A stretch of 64,000 bases of DNA, taken from positions 62,001 through 126,000 of the forward strand of contig NZ_JACIDH010000005.1 in the NCBI RefSeq assembly GCF_014196255.1, given 5' to 3'. Under the pieces are notes generated by a model. It was not told the origin of the DNA and did no database searches. It was given only the letters and a program-made list of their open reading frames with translations. Below, one piece after another: positions 25,810 to 33,082 of the stretch. This DNA comes from Sphingomonas pseudosanguinis. Lineage in GTDB: Bacteria > Pseudomonadota > Alphaproteobacteria > Sphingomonadales > Sphingomonadaceae. Position 1 is the stretch's first letter. The number at the start of each line of letters is the position of its first letter. The translations under genes and the position numbers were made by a program.

Positions 25810-26575
25810 CGGTTAACTCCGCGACGAAATCATAGGCATCGCCGCGATAGAAGGACTGGGTATATTCCACCGCCCGTCCATCGCGTAGAAATCCGCGCCG
25901 CTCGATCAACAGGCCGGCATGGCCCGGATCGACGTCCAGCATCTTGGCATGATCGGCCCCGAACGGCACCGCGCGCAGCCGCTGCAGCGCGCGCACCGGG
26001 CGATTGCCCGTGCGCTCCAGCGCGGCATAGAGCGAGCGATCCACCGCCTCGACCGAGGGCAAAGCAAAGCCGGCGATGGTCGAGATCTCGATCGCCATCG
26101 GCACGTCATCGGCATAGCGCACACGCTGGAAACGATAGACCGCCGCGCCCGGCGACAGCCCCAGCGACAGCGCCTCCTCCGGCGTCACCATGCCCGGCGC
26201 GCGGCTGACCCACTCGCTGCTCGGCGTGCGACCGCGCGCGATCATGTCCTCGGAAAAGGACGACAGCTTGGAAAAGCTCTTCTCGACGCGCCCCGCGACG
26301 AAGGTACCCGCGCCGCGCCGGCGCGTCAGCAGCCCTTCCTCGACCAGGCCGCCGATCGCCTTGCGCACCGTGATCCGCGATACGTCATATTCGATTGCCA
26401 GATCGCGCTCGGCGGGGATGGCATCGTCCTCTGCCAGCACATTGCTGGTGATCGCTTCGCGCAACAGCTGCTGGAGCTGGAGGTACAACGGCGCGGGGTT
26501 CCCTTTCCGAAAGGAGCCGACCTGCGCCGAAAATGTCATGGCCGCGCCATCCCCCTTTGCGGGCACGTCGCTCAT
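25802..26575 (-). CDS. nagQ: GntR/HutC-family regulator of the GlcNAc locus
   Basis: A 257-residue regulator: N-terminal winged helix (APLYLQLQQLLREAI, then IPAERDLAIEYDVSRITVRKA) and a C-terminal UTRA effector domain with LSSFSEDMIARGRTPSS and FYRGDAYDFVAEL. It matches the HutC branch that includes NagQ/NagR proteins sensing GlcN-6-P or GlcNAc-6-P. I chose the ATG at 26575 rather than a longer frame to 26626, because a perfect TATAAT on this strand (26637-26632) puts transcription initiation near 26625. The gene overlaps the deaminase gene by 8 bp. Its likely targets are its own promoter and the cutC/TBDR gap. Confidence 0.88.
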   Translation of the reverse strand: MSDVPAKGDGAAMTFSAQVGSFRKGNPAPLYLQLQQLLREAITSNVLAEDDAIPAERDLAIEYDVSRITVRKAIGGLVEEGLLTRRRGAGTFVAGRVEKSFSKLSSFSEDMIARGRTPSSEWVSRAPGMVTPEEALSLGLSPGAAVYRFQRVRYADDVPMAIEISTIAGFALPSVEAVDRSLYAALERTGNRPVRALQRLRAVPFGADHAKMLDVDPGHAGLLIERRGFLRDGRAVEYTQSFYRGDAYDFVAELTDV

Positions 26576-26631
26576 GCCGCGCCCCGCTTCACCAACGGAC
26601 TTATCGCAGCCCAACCATAGGGGCAATAGGT

Positions 26632-26659
26632 ATTATATTTGGCATACATTGGGATTTAC
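26632..26659 (-). promoter_or_regulatory. Promoter for nagQ-nagB-nagA operon
   Basis: On the minus strand a perfect -10 hexamer TATAAT (26637-26632) follows GTAAAT (26659-26654) after 16 bp. The spacer contains CCAATGT, a string also present upstream of the divergent TBDR at 27544-27550. The initiation point would be about 50 nt before the chosen nagQ start. cutC is therefore not required to share the nag transcript. Confidence 0.5.
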
Positions 26660-27402
26660 TTCCTCTCTATCGCCTGACGCAGGCCCGCCACCTTCTCCAC
26701 ACTCGTCCGCCGCCTGGGGCCGGTCGCGAAGCCCATGGCGGTGATCCGGGGATCGCTCCAATCCGCGCGGACGCTGGCCGAGGCATGGACCGCGTCGATC
26801 CCGGTTCGCGCGATCAGCGCCGCCGCATTGTCGGCCGAGACGCCCGATCCCGCAATGATCGCGATACGCCCCTTGGCCGCCGCGACCATTGCCGCGATGA
26901 CGTCGGCACCAGCCTCCGCCGTCACCGCACCGCCCGAAGTCAGGATATGGTCATAGCCCAGCGCCACCGCCTGCTCGACCGCTGCGACGGGATCGGCGAC
27001 CAGATCGATCGCGCGGTGCAGCACGATCGCGACATCCTTGGCCGCATCGCGCCACCGGGCGAGGACATCCCGGTCGAGCGTCCGGTCATCCGCCATCGCC
27101 CCGACGACGACACCGGCTACCCCTAACGCCACCATATGACCGATCTCCTCGGTCGCCAGCGCGACATCCGGCGCATCATAGCGGAAGTCGCCGTCACGCG
27201 GGCGGACCATGGCATGGACGGGGACGCCCGACGCCACCGCCTTCGCCACCAGCGCCGCCGAAGGCGTCAGCCCGCCCAGCGCCAGCGCCCCGCACAGCTC
27301 GATCCGGTCGGCGCCCCCTGCGACGACGGCCGCCACGCCATCGGCATCGTCGATACAGATTTCGAGCAGCGGCCGCGCCCCGTGCCGTGGTGGTGCCGTC
27401 AT
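26656..27402 (-). CDS. cutC: CutC-family TIM-barrel protein
   Basis: A 248-residue protein of the CutC family (PF03932). Signature stretches are LLEICIDDADGVAAVVAGGADRIELC (about 14-39, core ADRIELC), GLTPSAALV, VHAMVRPRDGDFRY, GVVVGAM, LHRAIDLV, ILTSGGAVTAEAG and IIAGSGVSADNA. The name comes from an old copper-sensitivity phenotype in E. coli that has not been firmly tied to copper chemistry. I chose the ATG at 27402, with GGGGA about 7 nt upstream, over an extension to 27480. It is divergent from a TBDR and just upstream of the nag genes on the same strand, suggesting a role in amino-sugar or glycan use rather than copper. That is inference. Confidence 0.88.
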   Translation of the reverse strand: MTAPPRHGARPLLEICIDDADGVAAVVAGGADRIELCGALALGGLTPSAALVAKAVASGVPVHAMVRPRDGDFRYDAPDVALATEEIGHMVALGVAGVVVGAMADDRTLDRDVLARWRDAAKDVAIVLHRAIDLVADPVAAVEQAVALGYDHILTSGGAVTAEAGADVIAAMVAAAKGRIAIIAGSGVSADNAAALIARTGIDAVHASASVRADWSDPRITAMGFATGPRRRTSVEKVAGLRQAIERK

Positions 27403-27542
27403 GTTATCCCCCGACTTGCGTCCCGTTTTGATCCAGTTCGCGGCGCAAAACCGCCGAACATCCGCCCATTTAAGCAGCAAGCCACGCCTCAGGCCAGCCT
27501 AATGGTCCCATGACGGCAAGATGACGTTTTTCCCGTTTGCGG

Positions 27543-27586
27543 ACCAATGTCAGTTTGGTTACAAGTTGGTAGCCCGAGCATATGAT
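27543..27586 (+). promoter_or_regulatory. TBDR promoter with TTGGT repeats (candidate NagQ operator)
   Basis: TTACAA (27559-27564), 16 bp and TATGAT (27581-27586) make a good rightward promoter about 97 bp before the TBDR start. Overlapping it, ACCAA (27543-27547) and TTGGT (27555-27559) form an inverted repeat with 7 bp between, and a second TTGGT (27566-27570) lies 11 bp after the first. HutC-type regulators commonly bind GT/AC-containing inverted repeats, so occupancy here would block the -35. Assignment to NagQ is inference. Confidence 0.45.
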
Positions 27587-27682
27587 ATAAAAAGCTCGTC
27601 CGGGGAGGTCCCACCGAACTCCCCGCCAGTGGATTGAAACCATTTCGCGTGGTGGCGCGACCGGATTTGGGGGGATTTCAGC

Positions 27683-30457
27683 ATGTTGAGCTTTCGCAGC
27701 ATGATCCTGACGGCGACCGCGCTCGCCGGACTTCAGGGCACCGCCTTTGCACAGACCACCGATCAGCAGACCGCGCCGACGCAGACCGCGACCGGCAGCG
27801 ACAGCGCCGACAATAATGGCGACATCGTCGTCACCGGCTTTCGCCAGAGCCTTCGCAACGCGATCAACGTCAAGCGCGAGGCCAACGCCGTCGTCGACGT
27901 GATCACCGCCGAGGACGTGGGCAAGTTCCCCGACCGCAACGTCGCGGAATCGCTGTCGCACATCCCGGGCGTCAGCATCGACCGCCGCTTCGGCGAGGGC
28001 GAGAAGGTCGCGATCCTGGGCACCGACCCGGCGCTGAACCGCATGCTGCTCGACGGCCATGCGCTCGCCTCGGCCGACTGGGGCGGCAACGACAACGACC
28101 CGTCCAGCCGCACCTTCAACTATTCGCTGCTGGCCCCTGAACTCGTCGACCGTCTCGAGGTCTACAAGTCGCCCGAGCCGCGCATTGAGGAAGGCAGCCT
28201 TGGCGGCACGGTCATCGTGCGCACCCGCCGTCCGCTCGACCTGAAGCCCAACGCGATCTTCGCCTCGGGCGGCTATACCTACAACGACCGCTCCGAGAAG
28301 GGGAATATCCGCGGATCGGGCCTGTACAGCTGGCACAACGAGGCTGACAATTTCGGCTTCCTGGTCGCCGCGACCTATGACAAGCAGGCGCTGACCCGCG
28401 CCGGCGTCGAGTTCTTTGGCTATCAGAGCGGTGCGGACTTCTTCCAGAAGAATGCCGACGGCTCGGTCCGTCGTGACGCATCGGGCCAGGGCATCCTGCT
28501 GAACCCGAACGCCACCGTCACCGGCGGCACCAAGAACGACCTGATCAACGCGGTCGCGCCGTTCGGCATCAACTATGCCTATTTCCAGCAGACCCGCGAG
28601 CGCGCCAGCGTGTCGGGCACCGTGCAGTATCGCCCGGCCCCGAACCTGACGCTGACCCTGAACGGGCTGCACATCGACGGCAACTACAACAATTACAGCC
28701 AGTCGATGTACACGATCCCGGTCGCCTGGACCGGCAGCGTGTTGCAGACCGCCAACGTCGCCAACGGCGTCGTCAATTCGGCCAGCTTCGCCGCCGCGCC
28801 GAACCAGTCGGCCCAGCTCGACACGCTGGTCCGCAAGACAAAGCTCAAGACCGACAATCTGAACTTCTTCGCCGACTGGGAAGGCGATGACGGCGCGAAG
28901 ATCAGCTTCGCGGGCGGCTGGTCGAAGGCGACCGGCGGGCGCAATCCCGAATATCTGTTCAACGTGCAGACCAAGCTGCCGTTCAACTATGCCTTTACGC
29001 CGACCTCGGCGACGGTCAACTTCACCGGTGACCTGACCAACCCGGCGAATTACTTCACCAACCCGAACAACAACCCCGCGCAGATCGAGGGCCGTCCGGT
29101 CCTGGTCAACGGTCAGCAGCTGAACGGCGCGCAGATCGGCGGTCTGGACTATAGCGTCACCACCGACCGCGACATCTATGGCGGCTATGACGCGACCATC
29201 CCGGTCGAGTTCGGCCCGTTCAAGCAGATCCTGCTGGGCAGCCGCGTGACCGACCACGTCAACCGCGTCGACGGCCGTGGCATCAACACCTACAAGACCA
29301 GCTCGCAGACCGCCAACCAGCTGGGCGTGACGACGCTGGTGACGCCGGGCGGCGTGTTCGACGGCAGCGGCGGCATGGGCAATGCGACCCAGTATCTGAA
29401 CCTGCCCGAGCAGGCGGTGATCGACATCCTGGCGAACTCGATCAACAGCCCGCTGGTCAACAAGGTCGGCGCGTCGACCAAGGTGCGCGAGACGGTCATC
29501 GCCTCGTACATTCAGGCCAATTTCGATGAAGGCGGCCTGCGCGGCAATATCGGCGGCCGTCTGGTCTATACCCGCGACAAGTCCAACTATGCGCTGACGC
29601 TGGCCAACACCGTCGCGCCGGTGCCGGTCCCGACCAGCACCTCGACCGACTATCTGAAGTTCCTGCCGAGCGTGAACATCGCCTATTCGATCACGCCCGA
29701 GTTCATCGTGCGCGGCTCGGTCGCACAGGTGATCTCGCGTCCGCGCTATCAGGATCTGGCGGCCGCGACCTCGCTCAACGACGTCACCCTTGATGGCGGC
29801 GGCGGCAACCCGAACCTGAAGCCCTATGAGTCGACCAACTACGAACTGACGGCGGAATGGTATCCGCGCGCCGGCTCGCTGATCGCGGTCGAACTCTTCC
29901 GCCGCGACATCTCGAACTACATCATCAACACGCGCACCAACGCGGTGTTCTTCAACTCGCTGCAGAACCGCCTGACGACCTACAACGTCAACCAGCCGAT
30001 CAACGGCGGCAAGGCGAAGGTCAACGGCGCGCTGATCTCGGGCCAGACCGAAATCTGGGGCGGCTTCGGCATCCAGGCGAACTATTCGTACCAAGACAGC
30101 TCGACCTCGTCGGTCGACTCGAGCGGTGCGGAGCTGAATCTGCCGTACCTGTCGAAGCACACCGTCAACGTGATCCCCTATTTCGAAAGCGGGATCTTCC
30201 AGGCGCGCCTGAGCTACAACTATCGTTCGAGCTATTTCCGCACGATCGGTCGCCTGAATTCGCGTGAAATGGTAGCGCCGTACAGCCAGCTCGACTTCTC
30301 GGCGGGTGTGAACCTGACCAAGGAGATCACGCTGACCGTCAATGCGCAGAACCTGCTCGACGAGACCTATTACCAGTATAACGCGACCCGCGACCGTCCG
30401 ACCGCCTTCTACAAGAACGGCCGGACCTATGCGGCGTCGGTGGCGGTGCGTTTCTAA
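27683..30457 (+). CDS. TonB-dependent receptor, probable GlcNAc or chito-oligosaccharide uptake
   Basis: A 924-residue outer-membrane receptor. The signal peptide MLSFRSMILTATALAGLQGTAFAQ is followed by a low-complexity linker and a plug with DIVVTGFRQSLRNAINVKR (about 47-65), ITAEDVGKFPDRNVAESLSHIPGVSID and EGSLGGTVIVRTRRPLDL. The barrel ends AASVAVRF, with the terminal aromatic expected for outer-membrane insertion. It is divergent from cutC and the nag operon, an arrangement like the GlcNAc or chitin-oligosaccharide receptors of Caulobacter and Xanthomonas. The inner-membrane step would be the PTS permease at 16506-18233. Substrate is inferred from context. RBS GGGGGG lies before the ATG. 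Confidence 0.93.
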   Translation: MLSFRSMILTATALAGLQGTAFAQTTDQQTAPTQTATGSDSADNNGDIVVTGFRQSLRNAINVKREANAVVDVITAEDVGKFPDRNVAESLSHIPGVSIDRRFGEGEKVAILGTDPALNRMLLDGHALASADWGGNDNDPSSRTFNYSLLAPELVDRLEVYKSPEPRIEEGSLGGTVIVRTRRPLDLKPNAIFASGGYTYNDRSEKGNIRGSGLYSWHNEADNFGFLVAATYDKQALTRAGVEFFGYQSGADFFQKNADGSVRRDASGQGILLNPNATVTGGTKNDLINAVAPFGINYAYFQQTRERASVSGTVQYRPAPNLTLTLNGLHIDGNYNNYSQSMYTIPVAWTGSVLQTANVANGVVNSASFAAAPNQSAQLDTLVRKTKLKTDNLNFFADWEGDDGAKISFAGGWSKATGGRNPEYLFNVQTKLPFNYAFTPTSATVNFTGDLTNPANYFTNPNNNPAQIEGRPVLVNGQQLNGAQIGGLDYSVTTDRDIYGGYDATIPVEFGPFKQILLGSRVTDHVNRVDGRGINTYKTSSQTANQLGVTTLVTPGGVFDGSGGMGNATQYLNLPEQAVIDILANSINSPLVNKVGASTKVRETVIASYIQANFDEGGLRGNIGGRLVYTRDKSNYALTLANTVAPVPVPTSTSTDYLKFLPSVNIAYSITPEFIVRGSVAQVISRPRYQDLAAATSLNDVTLDGGGGNPNLKPYESTNYELTAEWYPRAGSLIAVELFRRDISNYIINTRTNAVFFNSLQNRLTTYNVNQPINGGKAKVNGALISGQTEIWGGFGIQANYSYQDSSTSSVDSSGAELNLPYLSKHTVNVIPYFESGIFQARLSYNYRSSYFRTIGRLNSREMVAPYSQLDFSAGVNLTKEITLTVNAQNLLDETYYQYNATRDRPTAFYKNGRTYAASVAVRF

Positions 30458-30477
30458 GCACCTCCTGCCTTCTTAAG

Positions 30478-30580
30478 CCCCTCCCGCAGGCGGGAGGGGT
30501 TTGGGGAGGGCATGGGGTCTCACAGAGCCTGTCGCCTGCGGCCTTGCCCTCCCCCATCCCCTCCCGCTTGCGGGAGGGGC
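30478..30580. repeat. Two GC-rich hairpins downstream of the TBDR
   Basis: CCCCTCCCG-cagg-CGGGAGGGG (30478-30499) and CCCCTCCCG-cttg-CGGGAGGGG (30558-30579) are near-identical 9-bp stems about 80 bp apart, with GGGGAGGG and CCCTCCCC arms between them. They belong to the same general palindromic style as the blocks at 10934 and 59603. They may stabilise or end the receptor transcript. Confidence 0.75.
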
Positions 30581-30607
30581 GTGAGACACACTTAGCGTAG
30601 TCTATCG

Positions 30608-30642
30608 AAAAGCCCGTCGGTCCTACGGATCGGCGGGCTTTT
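30608..30642 (+). terminator. Intrinsic terminator after the TBDR
   Basis: AAAAGCCCG (30608-30616) pairs perfectly with CGGGCTTTT (30634-30642). The intervening bases can extend the stem partly (GGTCC/GGATC region). The 3' arm ends in TTTT followed by CC, as in a short bidirectional terminator. It lies 150 bp after the receptor stop and before the next promoter. Confidence 0.75.
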
Positions 30643-30683
30643 CCTGTCCGGTGACTTCAAGGAGTCACCGAAATGCTGCGCCG

Positions 30684-30731
30684 CTGTCACCGATCTGCGA
30701 CGAAGGCGTCACAGATGACAGGCATGATAAT
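30684..30731 (+). promoter_or_regulatory. Candidate Pho boxes and promoter for the plcP-agt pair
   Basis: Heptamers recur every 11 bp: CTGTCAC (30684-30690), CTGCGAC (30695-30701), GCGTCAC (30706-30712) and weaker GACAGGC (30717-30723), each separated by 4 bp. PhoB binds CTGTCAT repeats with exactly this 7+4 spacing. A -10-like GATAAT (30726-30731) follows, and the first gene starts 27 bp later. The first heptamer is a strong match, the next two moderate. The lipid-remodelling context supports PhoB control. Confidence 0.55.
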
Positions 30732-30757
30732 CCCAACGCCAAGCGTGGGGAACGCCG

Positions 30758-31642
30758 ATGCCGATGACCAGCATTCCGATGGATGGCTCGCTGCACGAAG
30801 ACGCCGCCATTCTCGACTTCATTCCTCGCGCGCCGGTGACGCCCGAACCGGAAGGCAATGAACGGCGTCGCTATCGCACCATCTGGATTTCGGACGTCCA
30901 TCTCGGCACGCGCGGCTGCAATGCCGAGATGCTGATCGACTTTCTGGACCATGTCGACAGCGAGACCATGTATCTGGTCGGCGACATGATCGACGGCTGG
31001 CGGCTGAAGAAGAAATTCTATTGGCCCGCCGCGCATAATGACGTGGTCTGGCGGCTGCTGAAGCGCGCCAAGCGCGGCACCCGCGTCGTCTATATTCCCG
31101 GCAATCACGACGAGATCTTCCGCCAGTTCACCGGCATGGATTTCGGCGGCATCGCCATTTGTCGCAAGGCGATCCACGAGACGGCGGACGGCCGCCGCCT
31201 GCTGGTCCTGCACGGCGACGAGTTCGACGCGATTACCCTGGCGCATCGCTGGCTCGCCCATGTCGGCGACTTCGCCTACACCGCGCTGATGGAGGTCAAC
31301 CGCTGGGTCAACATCGTCCGGCGGTGGATGAAGCGCCCCTATTGGTCGCTGTCCAAGCACGCCAAGGCCAAGGTGAAGAACGCCGTCGCCTTCATCTCGC
31401 ATTTCGAGGAAGTCGTCGCCCATGCGGCGGGCGCACGCGGCGTCGACGGCGTGGTGTGCGGCCATATCCACACCGCCGAAATCCGCGACATCAACGGCGT
31501 CACCTATTATAACGACGGCGACTGGGTGGAGGGCTGCACCGCGTTGGTCGAACATTTCGACGGCACGATGGAAATCCTGCACTGGGGCGACGAGATGGAA
31601 GCGCGGCGGCAGCGGCCCGTCGTCGCCGCCATCGCCGCCTGA
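30758..31642 (+). CDS. plcP: PlcP-like metallophosphoesterase (UDP-2,3-diacylglucosamine diphosphatase family)
   Basis: A 294-residue calcineurin-like phosphoesterase. Metal motifs are SDVHLG (D46, H48), VGDMIDG (D76), PGNHDE (N116, H117), LHGDEFD (H152) and CGHIHT (H236, H238). It is usually named LpxH-like, but the phrases GDMIDGWRLKK, YWPAAHNDVV, HFGGI-like DFGGIAI and YYNDGDWVEGCTAL resemble the PlcP phospholipase C branch of Sinorhizobium and marine alphaproteobacteria. That branch removes headgroups from phospholipids during phosphate starvation. A GT4 gene follows after 16 bp, as in known plcP-agt pairs, and Pho-box-like repeats precede it. The start at 30758 has GGGGAA 6 nt upstream. 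Activity as a lipid A enzyme remains an alternative. Confidence 0.75.
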   Translation: MPMTSIPMDGSLHEDAAILDFIPRAPVTPEPEGNERRRYRTIWISDVHLGTRGCNAEMLIDFLDHVDSETMYLVGDMIDGWRLKKKFYWPAAHNDVVWRLLKRAKRGTRVVYIPGNHDEIFRQFTGMDFGGIAICRKAIHETADGRRLLVLHGDEFDAITLAHRWLAHVGDFAYTALMEVNRWVNIVRRWMKRPYWSLSKHAKAKVKNAVAFISHFEEVVAHAAGARGVDGVVCGHIHTAEIRDINGVTYYNDGDWVEGCTALVEHFDGTMEILHWGDEMEARRQRPVVAAIAA

Positions 31643-31658
31643 CCGAGGGGCCGAATTG

Positions 31659-32687
31659 ATGCGAATCGCGATCGTCACCGATGCCTGGGCGCCGCAGGTC
31701 AATGGCGTCGTCCGCACCCTGCAATCGGTGACCGCCGAACTGCGCACGATGGGGCATGAACTGTGCATCATCGCGCCCGATCGCTACGCCTCGATCCCCT
31801 GCCCCACCTATCCCGAAATCCGGCTGGCGCTACCGGGCCCGGGCAAGGTCGGGCGGACGCTCGCCGCCTTCCGGCCCGACGCGGTGCATATCGCGACCGA
31901 AGGCCCGCTGGGCCTGCTCGCGCGGCGCTGGTGTCTGGCGCAGCGGCTGCCCTTCACCACCGCCTACCACACCCAGTTCCCCGACTATGTCGCCGCCCGC
32001 ATCCGTGCGGTCAGCCCCGAATTCGTGTGGCGCTATGTCCGCTGGTTCCATGCCCCCTCGGTCGCGATCCTGGCCTCGACGCCCAGCGTCGCCGCGACGC
32101 TCGCCGCGCATGACCTGCCGCAGAGCCGCCACTGGGGACGCGGCGTCGACACCGCACTGTTCCGCGCCGACGGCCCGCGCGATGCCTTGGTCGCCGGACT
32201 GCCCGGCCCGGTGCAGCTCTATGCCGGTCGCGTCGCGGTCGAGAAGAACATCGCCGCCTTCCTCGCTACCGATACACCGGGCAGCAAGGTCGTCGTCGGC
32301 GACGGCCCCGCACGCGCGAACCTGGCCGCCGAATATCCTGACGTGCATTTCCTGGGCGCGAAGTTCGGCGAGGACCTGGCCGCCATCTACCGCGCGGCGG
32401 ATGTCTTCGTCTTCCCCAGCCGCACCGACACCTTCGGACTGGTCATGATCGAGGCACTGGCCTGCGGCACCCCGGTCGCCGCGCTGCCCGTCCAGGGGCC
32501 GGTCGACGTTCTCAGCCCCGAGGTTGGGGTGATGGACGAGTCCCTCGGCAAGGCCATCGCGCAGGCGCTGACGCTGGATCGCGAAACCTGCGCGACCTAT
32601 GGCCAGGGCTTTTCCTGGCTAGCCAGCGCCGAGCAATTCCTGGCCGCGCTTGCCCCGATCGATCGGGGCTTGAAAGCGGCAGCCTGA
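31659..32687 (+). CDS. GT4 glycosyltransferase, Agt/MgtA-like glycolipid synthase
   Basis: A 342-residue GT-B enzyme. The N-terminus IVTDAWAPQVNGVVRTL and the middle AYHTQFPDYVAAR are typical of the GT4 group that glycosylates diacylglycerol or makes mannosyl-lipids. The donor-site motif is FVFPSRTDTFGLVMIEALACG (core SRTDTFGLVMIEA, about 255-270). With the preceding PlcP-like enzyme it fits the two-step replacement of phospholipid: diacylglycerol release, then sugar addition, as in Agt of Agrobacterium. The product sugar (glucose, glucuronate or mannose) cannot be assigned. The ATG at 31659 was chosen because the N-terminal Rossmann strand begins there and the upstream gene stops 16 bp earlier. 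Confidence 0.85.
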   Translation: MRIAIVTDAWAPQVNGVVRTLQSVTAELRTMGHELCIIAPDRYASIPCPTYPEIRLALPGPGKVGRTLAAFRPDAVHIATEGPLGLLARRWCLAQRLPFTTAYHTQFPDYVAARIRAVSPEFVWRYVRWFHAPSVAILASTPSVAATLAAHDLPQSRHWGRGVDTALFRADGPRDALVAGLPGPVQLYAGRVAVEKNIAAFLATDTPGSKVVVGDGPARANLAAEYPDVHFLGAKFGEDLAAIYRAADVFVFPSRTDTFGLVMIEALACGTPVAALPVQGPVDVLSPEVGVMDESLGKAIAQALTLDRETCATYGQGFSWLASAEQFLAALAPIDRGLKAAA

Positions 32688-33082
32688 CGGAGAGGACTTT
32701 CCCCTCACCCCCGCCTCGCGGCGCTCGCCCCGTGCCGGCGGATCGTTGCAGAACTTTCCACACCACCCCGGCGCAGGTCGGGGTCCAGTTGGGCAAGCAC
32801 TGATAAGCGATGGGTAGCGTTCCGTATCTCGCCCCGGCCTTTGTCGGGGTGGAGCGTGAAGAGCAGGAAACGCCAAACTCGCAACGACCCCGCCCCGCAG
32901 AGGATCGCATGTCACTTCCATTCACCATAAATCCCGTTTAACGGGTTGAACGCGCCTTGCCTCGCATGTCATGCTGAGGCTCGCGCGATTCGTGATGCCT
33001 TGCCGTCACGCCTCGCTGATCTGCCGGTCGTGCCGCCTCGTCGCCATGGCCACTCCAACCGCTGCACCCGAAAGGTCCCCGA
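32688..33082. other. 395-bp intergenic region with small palindromes
   Basis: No convincing gene or RNA is visible. Two REP-like hairpins occur: ACCCCG/CGGGGT (32765-32784) and CCCCGGC/GTCGGGG (32832-32849), the latter of the CCCCGGC-GCCGGGG type common in sphingomonads. A short palindrome CCCGTT-T-AACGGG lies at about 32932-32944. The last 100 bp presumably hold the antiporter promoter, but no clear hexamers were found. Confidence 0.5.

Noticed and set aside
27470-30160. An 896-codon open frame antisense to the second TBDR
   Set aside because: Same reasoning; composition (Arg, Val, Gly, Asp-rich, no motif) is that of a codon-shadow frame.
30650-30669. A 7-bp inverted repeat GGTGACT/AGTCACC before the Pho-box array
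   Set aside because: Real symmetry, but weak and directly after a convincing terminator; no separate role can be supported.
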